From assembly GCF_050753345.1 (NCBI RefSeq), contig NZ_JBLZFX010000010.1:1-64000 (forward strand): a DNA stretch of 64,000 bases, written 5' to 3'. Under the pieces are notes generated by a model, which saw only the letters and a list, made by a program, of their open reading frames with translations, was not told where the DNA came from and ran no database searches. Positions 26,447 to 35,719 of this stretch are shown here, piece by piece. Positions within the stretch are counted from its first letter, which is position 1; the number at the start of each line of letters is the position of its first letter. Made by a program: the position numbers and the translations under genes. The stretch is from Alkalinema pantanalense. GTDB taxonomy: Bacteria > Cyanobacteriota > Cyanobacteriia > Leptolyngbyales > Leptolyngbyaceae.

Positions 26447-27142
26447 TCAGGAGGCGATCGGGGACAGCCCGGAACTCGCCTGAGTCTCGATGAACTGTTG
26501 TTGTAGATCCGTTGGCGTCACTTCCTTCAAGTTGCCATGGGAGATTTGCCAACAGCGATCGGCGATTTCCAGCAATTCCGAGGCATCGTGGGAGACGACT
26601 AGTAATGTCCAATGCTCCTTTAACTTTGCCAAGAGTTTAACCAGTTGCCGTCGCATTGACCAATCCAATCCGGCGGTGGGTTCATCCAGTAGCAGCACGT
26701 TCGGTTGGCGAATCAGTTGCACTGCCAGGGCTAAACGGCGTTGTTGGCCACCACTGAGGGCATGGGGAGAGGCTTGTAGCGAGAGGTGATCCAGTCCTAC
26801 TTCAGCCAAGGCTTCTCGGATCCGATCGCTGCTAAGTTCTGGATGACCAAGGCGCAATTCTTCTAAAATCGTTCCGCCACAAAAATGTCGTTCGGGAAAC
26901 TGAAACACTAAGCCGCAGAGTTGTTGCATGTGGAGAAAAGTGAGCTCCTGCTCCCGCCAAAACATGCTGCCGCTGGTGGGTTCTGCCAAGCCTGCCAAAA
27001 TTTCCAACAGGGTACTCTTGCCTGATCCGCTCGGCCCAACAATCAGTCCTAATTGCTGGGTGGGCATGTCGAGGTTGATGGCATTGAGGATGGGTTGGGG
27101 GCAGGCAGTGGGATAGTAGGACAGATCTCGCAGGTATAACAT
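26447..27142 (-). CDS. ABC transporter ATP-binding protein, energy-coupling-factor-like
   Basis: A 231-residue ATPase with Walker A GPSGSGKST (about residues 37-45), Q-loop FQFPERHF, signature LSGGQQRRLALA, Walker B VLLLDEPTAGLD and switch His in VVSHD. The QFPERHFF-like Q-loop is typical of cobalt/nickel or ECF transporter ATPases, but no T or S component is encoded next to it, so the membrane partner and substrate are unknown. It is upstream of rsmG with a 128-bp gap. Confidence 0.88.
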   Translation of the reverse strand: MLYLRDLSYYPTACPQPILNAINLDMPTQQLGLIVGPSGSGKSTLLEILAGLAEPTSGSMFWREQELTFLHMQQLCGLVFQFPERHFCGGTILEELRLGHPELSSDRIREALAEVGLDHLSLQASPHALSGGQQRRLALAVQLIRQPNVLLLDEPTAGLDWSMRRQLVKLLAKLKEHWTLLVVSHDASELLEIADRCWQISHGNLKEVTPTDLQQQFIETQASSGLSPIAS

Positions 27143-27503
27143 TCCACTTGGCTCGGGTAGGTTATTTCAGGATTCCCTTAATCATGCTGATACCGCCATG
27201 CTGATATCGCCATGCTCATCTCTGAGTCATGCCCGTATCTAGGGTGAAGAAACCTGATTGATGCAAGTTTAGCGAATGATCCCCATAACCGCCGAATTCC
27301 ATGGAACGAATTCTAGGAAAGCTTGAGTTGAATTCAAATTTAGCATTGAATCAAAATCTAGCTTGGAACTTCCCCTGGGATGCCAGCGTCATCAGTCGCT
27401 AGTAGAATGCAGACATCCTCGATCGGATACACCCATGGCAAATCGAATAATGGCTAGACAAACACATTCTTTTGGTGACATTTCTGGGGCTAGATCGTTT
27501 CCT
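27143..27503. other. divergent intergenic region with short repeats
   Basis: The gap between the ABC ATPase and the TPR gene contains a 14-bp imperfect tandem repeat (CATGCTGATACCGC, CATGCTGATATCGC, then a partial copy) at 27183-27221. An in-frame ATG at 27435 could extend the downstream gene. Nothing else is recognised. Confidence 0.45.
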
Positions 27504-28391
27504 ATGACGCAACGCTTGGGCCTATTGGCTAGCAGTACAGCATTGCTATTGGGAGTTATCACGAATCCGGCTTTTGCAAAGGATCCATTTAGGACGAGTA
27601 ATCCCAAGCCGATCGGGGATAGGACAGAAGCCGCGTTCAAAGCCATTTTTGAAAAAGGTGATTACAGCCCCAAAACCCTGGAACTTTTGGATCAGGCTGC
27701 TGCGAAGGAAGGTGGTGAGCCTCTAGTTTACGCCCTCAAAGCGACGTTGGCCTTTATGCAGCGGGATGGGGGCACCTTTACGACCAACGCCACCATGACC
27801 CGTGAAACGGCGGAAAAGTTGGCTACTTCCGATCCCCTGCGTGGCAATCTCTACATTGCGGTGGGTAATTTTCTAGAAGCGGCTTCTACCATTAACACCC
27901 AGGGGATGGTGCGGGGAATGCCCACGGCCCTCGGCAAAGTGCAGGATGCGTTTAAAAAATTAGACGAGGCCGAAAAAGTTTCCCCTAACGATCCAGAATT
28001 GAACTTGGTCAAGGGCGCGATGGATCTGATGCTGGCGGTGAATGTTAGCTTGCCGCTGTCCAACCCCGATCAAGCGATCGAACGGCTGGAACAAAAAGCA
28101 GGGCCAAGATACATTGCCGATCGCAGTTTGGCTTGGGGCTACCGAGATCTGAAGAAATTGGACAAGGCGGTGGCATCGGTCGATCGTGCCCTAGCGACTA
28201 CGCCAGATAACCCTGAGGTGAAATATCTCAAAGGGCAAATTCTTTACAAACAAGGTAAGTTCCCAGAGAGTATTAAATTCTTTGAAGATGCACTGAAAAA
28301 GGAAGGTCAACTGCCTACGGGATTAGTGAACCAAATCAAGCGGGAACTACGGCTGGCAAATCAGCGAGCCCAAGCGGGCAAAACGCCCTAA
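27504..28391 (+). CDS. exported TPR-repeat protein (Sll0314/Alr1548-like)
   Basis: A protein of about 295 residues with a clear signal peptide, MTQRLGLLASSTALLLGVIT ending NPAFA before KDPF, so it is periplasmic or luminal. It has tetratricopeptide-type helices: LNLVKGAMDLMLAVNVSLPL, then YRDLKKLDKAVASVDRALAT and VKYLKGQILYKQGKFPESIK. From memory it resembles the cyanobacterial Sll0314/Alr1548 TPR family. Starting at the upstream ATG 27435 would bury the signal peptide behind 23 residues, so 27504 is preferred, although neither has a strong ribosome binding site. Confidence 0.8.
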   Translation: MTQRLGLLASSTALLLGVITNPAFAKDPFRTSNPKPIGDRTEAAFKAIFEKGDYSPKTLELLDQAAAKEGGEPLVYALKATLAFMQRDGGTFTTNATMTRETAEKLATSDPLRGNLYIAVGNFLEAASTINTQGMVRGMPTALGKVQDAFKKLDEAEKVSPNDPELNLVKGAMDLMLAVNVSLPLSNPDQAIERLEQKAGPRYIADRSLAWGYRDLKKLDKAVASVDRALATTPDNPEVKYLKGQILYKQGKFPESIKFFEDALKKEGQLPTGLVNQIKRELRLANQRAQAGKTP

Positions 28392-28673
28392 TGTGATTCT
28401 TGAATGGGGTTGCTTGGGCACAGAATCTTCAGGGTATAGAAATCTGGAGGAAAACCCAGGAGCGATCGGGAGTGTGAGAAAATTAAGAGCCGAGAGTTTG
28501 GTGGTATTAGGGATGGTGGCCAAACGGTAGAGGACGTATGGACAGCATGGGTTGGCAGCCAGCGTTAGCATGCTGGATTTAGGTCATCCCATCCCGGCGC
28601 AACTGAACTCGGAAGTTGGCTCTTAGTTTTCTGTTGTCTGATTGTTCGCCTGTTTACTTTCAATGTTGAGTCT

Positions 28674-29135
28674 ATGCAAGTTGAGTTTCGTGAATTTGAC
28701 CAGTTCAATCTTTGGATCTGGCTAAAGTTTCCCACGGTGCCTTCCGAGATGGAAAAACAGTATGTGGAAGAGATCTTCAGTTCTTGGTTTTACCTCGGAA
28801 AACTTGGGGGATTCAACGCTGAAAATTTGCAAGTGCAAGAAGTCGGGCTAGAAATTAGCTATCTGCCCTATGACAACGACCAAGCAGACAACTCCATGAT
28901 GGCCCTCATGCATAACATGGGGGAATTTGAATACGAAGGCAGTTGGGGACGCTGTTGGTTTGATTTGGGGACTAGTGATGCGATCGCGATCGATGTTTTA
29001 ATCAACGCCCTCAACCAACTGAGTCGAGATTTCGTAGGGATAGAACGCCTAGTGGTAGGTGGTGAAAACGAAGACTGGCAGATTCCTGGTGGTAGCCGAC
29101 TGGAATTTATGGGTATGGATAACGATTGGAATTAA
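28674..29135 (+). CDS. DUF3531 family protein
   Basis: A 153-residue soluble protein of the DUF3531 family, conserved in cyanobacteria and plastid-bearing plants. It begins MQVEFREFDQFNLWIWLKFP and contains MEKQYVEEIFSSWFYLGKLG, both characteristic. The role is unknown. The gene stands alone, with a perfect terminator-like hairpin 150 bp downstream. Confidence 0.85.
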   Translation: MQVEFREFDQFNLWIWLKFPTVPSEMEKQYVEEIFSSWFYLGKLGGFNAENLQVQEVGLEISYLPYDNDQADNSMMALMHNMGEFEYEGSWGRCWFDLGTSDAIAIDVLINALNQLSRDFVGIERLVVGGENEDWQIPGGSRLEFMGMDNDWN

Positions 29136-29282
29136 CTGCACGATCTCGGCCTCGATCGATCGGATCAACGTCTTGAGCCGAACTTTCCTTAAAAAAATCT
29201 GGAAAATGATCTCCAGTCAATGAAGTTGACTTCAGCTATCAATTACCTCGCTAATCAATAGCTAAAGTGAGACATTCCTCGG

Positions 29283-29309
29283 TGGGCGATTTTCATCGCC
29301 CATTTTTAT
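29283..29309 (+). terminator. rho-independent terminator
   Basis: TGGGCGAT and ATCGCCCA form a perfect 8-bp stem with a TTTC loop, followed by TTTTTATT. It is the first terminator downstream of the DUF3531 gene. Confidence 0.8.
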
Positions 29310-29470
29310 TGCAATAGTCCCGTTTCATAGTCAATGCGCCCAATGCGCCCAATGCGCTTAAGACAGTGATATCGAATTGATTCATTGATGCGACAGATGC
29401 GATCCCACCTAGCCCCCGCGCTACGCGCCGCTGACACTAGAAAAAAGGGGATATTCGGCCAAATTCTTTC

Positions 29471-29530
29471 AAAGTCGCCCTTTTTCTTGGCATAGCCTCT
29501 CCGCAGGAGATAGGGGGATTTAGGGGGATC
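29471..29530. repeat. dispersed 60-bp repeat, copy 1
   Basis: AAAGTCGCCCTTTTTCTTGG followed by the shared core TAGCCTCTCCG and ending AGGGGGATTTAGGGGGATC. A closely related copy lies at 53593-53651 inside cobN. The ends are partly self-complementary (CCC-rich start, GGG-rich end), so it could fold into a hairpin. Confidence 0.8.
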
Positions 29531-30109
29531 GGAAGTCTGGCAAGCAACAATTATGATTGTCCTAACAATCATAGCTATAGCTATCACTGCCGCTCAGCCT
29601 GTTCTCAATCGTCAACCTATTCCCAATCATCAATCCATTCTTAATAGAAACGTGAGTTTGATAAATCCGGGAACGTCTCCCCTCAAGGCAGTTTGCTCTG
29701 ATGTCATGCCTGAGCAACGACCTTGCCCCCTGTGCTTTCAGGGAACGCTACTCCTCCGTCATCCCAGTGAATTCTCCGTCCCAGGATAGGGGATTGGTGG
29801 GGGGCCATTGTGCTTGTCAAACTCACATTTATAAAAAAGGCGTACCCGCCATAGCCAGTACACCTCGCTGCTCAATTCAGAGTCTCTGAACCTCACAGCG
29901 TTTGATCAATTGTGATTTGAGGAGACTGAACAGTAGTTGGATGCAGAGATTTTCCTAGGGTGAGCGTGCTTACAAATAGGAGCAGCCTTAGCGATTGTGA
30001 TTAACCTGGAAATATTCCAGGGATCGCTTCAACTAACTGCCTATCAACAAACCCCCTATCAAAACATTGCCCAACACTACCTAGCCCATGCCCATAGGAC
30101 AAGTCAGTA

Positions 30110-31108
30110 CTAACGAAACATACTACTCACTGAGCTATCTTCATGAATCCGAGAGATGGTTTCTCCCAAAACATTGGCTACCGACAGGATGGTCAACTGC
30201 GGGAAGCGTTGATCTTCGGTTAGAGGGATCGTATTGGTGACAATCACCTCTTCCAGGCATCCGCTCGACAGACGTTCGATCGCCGGTGGCGAGAATACCG
30301 CATGGGTTGCACAGGCGTAAACTTGCCTTGCTCCTTCCCGACGCAGTAACTTAGCGCCTTCGGTAATCGTACCAGCGGTATCAATCATGTCATCAACCAA
30401 TACGGCGGTTTTCCCTCGCACATCACCCACCACGTTCATCACTTCAGCCACGTTATGGGCTTGACGACGTTTGTCAATGATGGCTAACGGTGCATCACCT
30501 AGGCGATTGGCAAAGGCACGGGCACGGGCAACCCCACCAACATCTGGAGAGACAATGACAAGGTCTTCCAACTTTTTGCTTTTCAGGTAATCCACGATCG
30601 TGGGGGCACCGTAGACATGATCCAAAGGAATATCGAAATAGCCTTGGATCTGAGCCGAGTGCAAGTCCATGGCTAACACCCGGTTGGCCCCCGATTTAGT
30701 TAGCAAGTTAGCGGCTAACTTTGCAGTAATGGACTCACGGCCTGCGGTTTTACGATCGGCCCGTGCATAGCCGTAGTAAGGTAAAACCGCCGTTACCTGC
30801 CGCGCCGAAGCCCGCTTGCAAGCATCAATCATGATCATGAGTTCCATCAAATGATCATTGACCGGACGACAAGTGGGTTGAATGATGTAAACATCACTTC
30901 CCCGAATTGATTCCAAAATCTGGACGTAGATTTCGCCATCCGCAAACCGCTTCCGAATCATTGGGCTAAGGTCTAGCCCTAAATAACGGGCCACCTCTTG
31001 TGCCAACACCGGATTCGCGGATCCCGTTAGTAAGCAGAGACGATTGTTATGAGTATCAACAATAGGAGCAGAAGCAATGGGGAGAGTCAGAGTCGCAGAA
31101 CTGATCAC
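30110..31108 (-). CDS. prs: ribose-phosphate pyrophosphokinase (PRPP synthetase)
   Basis: Makes phosphoribosyl pyrophosphate for nucleotide, histidine and tryptophan synthesis. All family motifs are visible: FADGEIYVQILESIRGSDVY, the metal-binding DLHSAQIQGYFDIP, the flexible loop region IIDKRRQAHN, and the PRPP-binding VLVDDMIDTAGTI. The 332-residue length includes a cyanobacterial N-terminal extension of about 20 residues before NRLCLLTGSANP; the exact start is uncertain. Confidence 0.96.
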   Translation of the reverse strand: MISSATLTLPIASAPIVDTHNNRLCLLTGSANPVLAQEVARYLGLDLSPMIRKRFADGEIYVQILESIRGSDVYIIQPTCRPVNDHLMELMIMIDACKRASARQVTAVLPYYGYARADRKTAGRESITAKLAANLLTKSGANRVLAMDLHSAQIQGYFDIPLDHVYGAPTIVDYLKSKKLEDLVIVSPDVGGVARARAFANRLGDAPLAIIDKRRQAHNVAEVMNVVGDVRGKTAVLVDDMIDTAGTITEGAKLLRREGARQVYACATHAVFSPPAIERLSSGCLEEVIVTNTIPLTEDQRFPQLTILSVANVLGETISRIHEDSSVSSMFR

Positions 31109-31654
31109 GTCAAGCCCTCGAACGCATTCACGGCAATCTTATCACTGAGATCAGAGAACATCGTCCCAGATCTTGCTTAAAGACTATCTCACCAATTGCG
31201 GTACTTGTGCACAGTTGTGCCAGAAATCGGCAGTTGGGAGGTCGTTAAGGTAGAAATGGGAGACTTCAATATAACTTGCCAAGAAAGTTTGTTAATTTGC
31301 TAAGGGGCTTTGTCAAATCTTTGTCAAATAACGAAATCGTAAGTTAACCGATCGAAATAAAAATGGAAGATCGAAATTTGGCTACAGAAGACTGGTGTGC
31401 TGTCGCTCAGGAAATTTCGAAACCCAAACTACAATTGAAATGAGTTGGGTTACCTTAGTTCCTGGCACAGTTTTTTGACACAGTTCTCTGGGCCGCTCTC
31501 TGGCTAGCTCTTTGGCACAGTGAACAAAGTAATTACGGAGTAATTTTAAGTTCCAACTGTGCCAACTATTGTGCCAAATTTTTTGACCGTCTGCCAAGAC
31601 CGTTAGACAAGAAAATATTGTTTTCGAAAGATTATTGACGAAAGGACAGGTGAA
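31109..31654. other. divergent intergenic region with repeated GGCACA motifs
   Basis: The prs-yqeY gap has no gene. It contains six copies of the octamer TGGCACAG or its complement in both orientations at 31215-31222, 31463-31471, 31477-31485 (one mismatch), 31513-31521, 31556-31564 and 31569-31576. GAAAGGACAGGTG lies just before the downstream ATG and includes its ribosome binding site. Confidence 0.5.
31513..31564. promoter_or_regulatory. inverted repeat TGGCACAGT ... ACTGTGCCA
   Basis: The two perfect 9-bp arms are 34 bp apart, and further copies of the same word flank them. This pattern fits binding sites of a dimeric regulator, or a stem in the leader RNA. No regulator is known to me for this word. 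Confidence 0.4.
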
Positions 31655-32116
31655 ATGGCAAGCCTCATCGACCATATCAGCGAAGAGATCAAATCTGCTA
31701 TGAAGGCTAGGGAGAAGGTTCGCTTGGAAACCCTCCGCAGCATCAAGAAAGTTCTTCTGGAAAAGGAAGTCAGCGTGCGACCATCTGGCCAACAAGTCTT
31801 GACAGAAGAGCAAGAAATGGAGGCATTGCTGCAACTGGCTAAGCAACGGCGGGATGCGATCGAGCAATATCAGTCCGTTGGGCGGCAGGATTTAGCGGAT
31901 CAGGAGGCCCAAGAATTAGTCATCATTGAAGGCTTCCTTCCGCAACAACTGACGGACGATGAAGTGGCTCAAGCGATCGACGCGATCATTGCTCAAGTGG
32001 GGGCCACCAGCCCGAAGGACATGGGCAAAGTGATGGGGCCAGCTATGCAACAGCTTAAGGGCAAAACCGATGGCAAAAAAGTGCAAGCGATCGTCAAAGT
32101 TAAATTAGGGGGCTAA
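31655..32116 (+). CDS. GatB/YqeY domain-containing protein
   Basis: A 153-residue YqeY-family protein: MASLIDHISEEIKSAMKARE, then LETLRSIKKVLLEKE, KQRRDAIEQYQSVGRQDLAD, and the ending KGKTDGKKVQAIVKVKLGG. It shares the tail domain of the GatB amidotransferase subunit, which contacts tRNA; the role of the stand-alone form is not established. It stands alone between prs and a Ser/Thr kinase gene. Confidence 0.92.
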   Translation: MASLIDHISEEIKSAMKAREKVRLETLRSIKKVLLEKEVSVRPSGQQVLTEEQEMEALLQLAKQRRDAIEQYQSVGRQDLADQEAQELVIIEGFLPQQLTDDEVAQAIDAIIAQVGATSPKDMGKVMGPAMQQLKGKTDGKKVQAIVKVKLGG

Positions 32117-32179
32117 GCTGCTTCCTTAAGGCAACTAACCAGGCAACCATTCCTTCAGGACACGTTATTCGTTCACGTC

Positions 32180-32279
32180 AGGGAACAGCGTACAAAATAA
32201 AATCTTCAGTGAATGGGTTAAGTGAGTGGGTGAGTAGGTGGGTGGATGAATCGGGGCTGTTATTTCCTAGCAAATCCCT
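32180..32279. repeat. dispersed 100-bp repeat, copy 1
   Basis: Begins AGGGAACAGCGTACAAAATA, has a variable purine-rich centre (GGGTGAGTAGGTGGGTGG) and ends TTATTTCCTAGCAAATCCC. A related copy lies at 39783-39885 next to tRNA-Phe. Confidence 0.65.
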
Positions 32280-32445
32280 AATCTCCGATTGATTGATTCC
32301 CTACTCAAGCTTAGCTGGGTAATATGTTTTCAGTAGAGAAATCTAATCCGATTCTCTCGCGTCACATTTCGCTGGGTCGAGTAGACTTGATTAGTTTCAG
32401 AATTCATTTCAGAGTCAGTTTTACTGTTCAGTCATTTTCAGGACT

Positions 32446-34368
32446 ATGCAACCACCGATTTCGATAGGGACTGTTCTTCAAAGCCGATATCGTTTACTGA
32501 GCATCTTGGGCCAGGGCGGTTTTGGGAGAACCTATCTGGCTGAAGATCAAGCTCGCTTTAATGAGTTGTGCGCTTTGAAGGAATTGGTGTTGCCCCAGAC
32601 GGGAGAATATGCCCTGGAAAAATCGAAGGAATTATTCCAGCGAGAAGCCCAAACGCTGTATCAGATTCAGCATCCCCAAATTCCACAATTTCGCGCCATG
32701 TTTGAGGAAAATCAGCGATTTTTCCTGGTGCAAGACTATGTGGATGGTAAAACCTATCGCGCCTTGCTGGAAGAGCGTAAAGGTCAGGGTTATGTTTTCT
32801 CAGAACCGGAAATCATCCAGTTAATGCAGCAGGTTTTGCCCGTGCTGGCCTATCTCCATGGCAAGGGCATTATCCACCGCGACATTGCCCCAGATAATGT
32901 GATTCTGCGGGAGCGCGATCGCCTGCCTGTGCTGATTGACTTTGGTGTAGTGAAGGAACTGGCAACGCGGATTCAGGTGCCCGATACCCTCAAGCAATCC
33001 ACTACCGTTGGTAAACTGGGCTATGCGCCGATCGAACAAATGCAAACGGGTCGAGCCTACCCCAACAGCGATCTCTACGCCTTGGCTGTAACGGTTGTTG
33101 TGCTGTTAACTGGCCGGGAACCCCAAGAATTACTGGACGACAGCACGATGACCTGGCATTGGCAGCGCTGGTGTCAAGTCAGTCCAGCCTTCGCGCAGAT
33201 CGTCAATCGGATGTTGAGCTATACGCCCAGTCAGCGCTTCCAATCTGCCCTGGATATTCAACAGGCGCTGCAAAATATTGGGCAACCAGGCACCTATCAA
33301 TCGGCCCCCAGCAATTCTTCCCCGACGGCTCCGGGTGGGCCTGTTACCCTGCCCGTGCAGCAGCCCCCAGCCCAACCCTCCCAGATGGCAACGGTGGCGG
33401 TGGGACGTCCTCCCGAAAGTACCGACTATGCGGGCTCCAGTCTGAGTTCTAATGCAGGGCTACGGCGATCGACGCCAACTAGTCCTCCCAATCGCAGTTC
33501 TCTTTTGGATGATCCCTGGGCAGTGGGGTTAATTGGTGTGGGGGTGCTATCCTTGGTCGGGATTGGTTCCTGGGTGATTGCGCGATCGCTCGGCTCTAGT
33601 TCCCAACCCCAGGCATCACCGACCCCCACCGTTACGATCAGCGCTAGTCCCAGTCCTAGTGCTAGTAAGACCCCGAAGCCCAGTCCCAGCCCCACCAATG
33701 TAGAAATTAGCCAACGGGTGGATCTGACCCCAGACAAGCCTGTGACTCGTACGGGGCCACTCCAAGCCAGTCAAACCCTGACCTTTAACTTCGCAGGGAA
33801 ACAGGGGCAGACTCTGACAGCGGCGTTGGGTGGAGAAGGCGTTCTGATGACGATTCTGGGGCCAGATGACCAACCCCTCGATCGGGCGAGACGGGTTCCC
33901 TTCTGGGAAGGCGAACTTCCTTTTAATGGTAATTATGCGGTGCAGCTCAAAACAGTACAGGGGCTGTCTAAGTCCGACTTTAAACTGGAGTTGAAGTTGG
34001 CGAATCCGATCGTGCCGACGCCCTCTCCGTCGGTGACCTCCTCGCCGAGCATCGAGCCCACTCCGCCTACGGAGGCCGAAGTCAAAACGGAGCGAATTTC
34101 CTTCTCGCCGGGACAAAGTTCTACCCAAATCCAAGGCCGGACCGATAGCAAAGTGATTCGCCGCTATTTAATGAGTATCCAAGCAGGGCAAGCGCTCAGC
34201 ATTAATCTTCAGGGAGGGGGGACTTTTATTGTGCGCCGTCCTGATGGGAGTCCTTTGGAAGGCGGTGGCAAGTCCTGGGAAAATCCTGTCCCGGATACAG
34301 GCGATTATCAAATTGATGTCAGTGCGAATGAACCCGTAGAATTTGCCCTAACCGTCAGTGTGAGGTAG
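32446..34368 (+). CDS. serine/threonine protein kinase with extracytoplasmic domains
   Basis: A 640-residue membrane-anchored kinase. The catalytic domain spans about residues 12-280: LGQGGFGRTYLAED, the Lys in CALKELVLP, HRDIAPDNVILRE and DFG in VLIDFGVVKE, PIEQMQTGRAYPNSDLYALA. A Pro/Ser linker leads to one membrane helix (WAVGLIGVGVLSLVGIGSWV, about 362-381). Outside are a low-complexity Ser/Pro segment and two beta-rich repeats resembling pre-peptidase C-terminal (PPC) domains. The HRDIAPDN motif has A in place of K/L, common in cyanobacterial kinases. The target is unknown. Confidence 0.92.
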   Translation: MQPPISIGTVLQSRYRLLSILGQGGFGRTYLAEDQARFNELCALKELVLPQTGEYALEKSKELFQREAQTLYQIQHPQIPQFRAMFEENQRFFLVQDYVDGKTYRALLEERKGQGYVFSEPEIIQLMQQVLPVLAYLHGKGIIHRDIAPDNVILRERDRLPVLIDFGVVKELATRIQVPDTLKQSTTVGKLGYAPIEQMQTGRAYPNSDLYALAVTVVVLLTGREPQELLDDSTMTWHWQRWCQVSPAFAQIVNRMLSYTPSQRFQSALDIQQALQNIGQPGTYQSAPSNSSPTAPGGPVTLPVQQPPAQPSQMATVAVGRPPESTDYAGSSLSSNAGLRRSTPTSPPNRSSLLDDPWAVGLIGVGVLSLVGIGSWVIARSLGSSSQPQASPTPTVTISASPSPSASKTPKPSPSPTNVEISQRVDLTPDKPVTRTGPLQASQTLTFNFAGKQGQTLTAALGGEGVLMTILGPDDQPLDRARRVPFWEGELPFNGNYAVQLKTVQGLSKSDFKLELKLANPIVPTPSPSVTSSPSIEPTPPTEAEVKTERISFSPGQSSTQIQGRTDSKVIRRYLMSIQAGQALSINLQGGGTFIVRRPDGSPLEGGGKSWENPVPDTGDYQIDVSANEPVEFALTVSVR

Positions 34369-34516
34369 TCAGTGTGGGATAGTGAGTGTTCCATGTGTCC
34401 GCCAGTCAATATTTATTCGTTGGAGTAAATATTGACTGGCGGAGAGGAATGTTGGCGCTATTGATTGGGCGCTATCTCGTACAATGACTCTGTGTAGTAC
34501 AAAGGAGCGATCGCGG

Positions 34517-35227
34517 GTGAGTTCACTGTTAATTACGGGAACCGATACCGATGCAGGTAAAACGCTGCTAACGTCTGCGTTGGCTGCCTATTGGTGTCTG
34601 TACTGCCAGCCGCGATCGCTGGGAATTTTGAAGCCGATTCAAACCGGAGTGGGCGATCGGGAACATTACCAGCGTCTATTTGCAGCCAGTCCTACTCTCA
34701 CCATAGCCAACCCGCTACATTTCGAGGCTCCCTTGGCTCCTCCCCTAGCGGCGGATCGAGAAGGTCGATCGATTCCCCTTGACCTAGTTTGGAATGCCTA
34801 TACCCAGTTAAAACAAACCCATGACTTGGTTCTGGTAGAAGGATTAGGCGGGCTCGGTTCGCCCGTGACCCATGAAACCACAGTGGCTGACTTGGCTTGG
34901 GATTGGCGACTCTCGGCAGTCTTGGTGGTTCCGGTGAAGTTGGGGGCGATCGGTCAGACGGTGGCAAATGTGGCCCTGGCAGAGCGATCGCGGGTACATC
35001 TAAAAGGGATTGTGCTGAACTGTATTACTCCTGCTACGGCTGAGGAAGTGGATCAATGGGCGAATATTCCGCTGATTGAAACGCTGACCCATTTGCCAGT
35101 TTTAGGTGTTTTACCTCACGTAGCAGACCCTACTGATCTTCACCAACTTGCTCATATCGCCTCGAATTTAGCTATTGAGAAATTATTACCCTTATCGGCT
35201 AGTAATCTTCCGGCTCCTCTCAGTTGA
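34517..35227 (+). CDS. bioD: dethiobiotin synthase
   Basis: ATP-dependent carboxylase that closes the ureido ring of dethiobiotin in biotin synthesis. The P-loop GTDTDAGKTLLTSALAAYWC is near the N-terminus, followed by KPIQTG and VEGLGGLGSPVTHE, both diagnostic. I place the start at the GTG at 34517 because AAGGAG lies 10 bases upstream at 34502-34507; the ATG at 34484 lacks a site. The protein is 236 residues. No other bio genes are adjacent. Confidence 0.92.
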   Translation: MSSLLITGTDTDAGKTLLTSALAAYWCLYCQPRSLGILKPIQTGVGDREHYQRLFAASPTLTIANPLHFEAPLAPPLAADREGRSIPLDLVWNAYTQLKQTHDLVLVEGLGGLGSPVTHETTVADLAWDWRLSAVLVVPVKLGAIGQTVANVALAERSRVHLKGIVLNCITPATAEEVDQWANIPLIETLTHLPVLGVLPHVADPTDLHQLAHIASNLAIEKLLPLSASNLPAPLS

Positions 35228-35719
35228 GTGAATTTCCTGGGTTACATCAATTCCCTAGGTTAAGCAACTTACCTGTTAAGTAACCTACCTGTTAAGTAAC
35301 CTACCTGTTAAGTAACCTACCTGTTAAGCAACTTACCTGTTGAGTCACCTGCTTCGTGGAAGAATCCACCTCCTTAACGAGGCAAAAACAACTTTTTCTG
35401 AAGACTATTAGGTAAGAAAAAATATTTTAGAGTGCAAGAAATACTGAACGAGGGAATGCTTAGGTGGAGGCATGTCTCGATCTAGAAACATTTACGGGTA
35501 TTGTATTGAGCTACATTTGTTCTGAATTGAAGCTGAGACAATTTCGAGGAATCATCTAAGAACATCCATCACAACGATGATCTGAATGTGAAGAAAGATT
35601 TTCAATTGATCGAGTTTTTATACAATTTGTCAAGAATTCTCTTGCGGAATTGACCTTTGTTAGCGGGAATTCTATTAAATAAGGTTCTTTTGCTATCTCG
35701 CTCTTTCATCCTTGTTCCT
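35228..35719. other. intergenic region with 16-bp tandem repeats
   Basis: The gap between bioD and the ExoD gene is AT-rich. Apart from the tandem array at 35261-35340 nothing specific is recognised. The in-frame ATG at 35657 could extend the next gene but lacks family similarity. Confidence 0.5.
35261..35340. repeat. 16-bp tandem repeat, five copies
   Basis: The unit TAAGTAACCTACCTGT occurs three times exactly (35277-35324) and is flanked by TAAGCAACTTACCTGT on both sides, with a decayed sixth copy after 35341. Confidence 0.9.

Larger units (their letters stand above)
29136..30109. other. about 1 kb without genes
   Basis: Contains a strong terminator at 29283-29309, then GC-rich repeat-like sequence (CCCCCGCGCTACGCGCCGCTG near 29417) and a copy of a dispersed repeat at 29471-29530. 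Short open frames here have no recognisable features. The rest has no structure I can assign. Confidence 0.5.

Noticed and set aside
31382..31867. 161-codon minus-strand frame opposite the YqeY gene
   Set aside because: It is antisense to a clear YqeY-family gene and its regulatory region and has no family features of its own.
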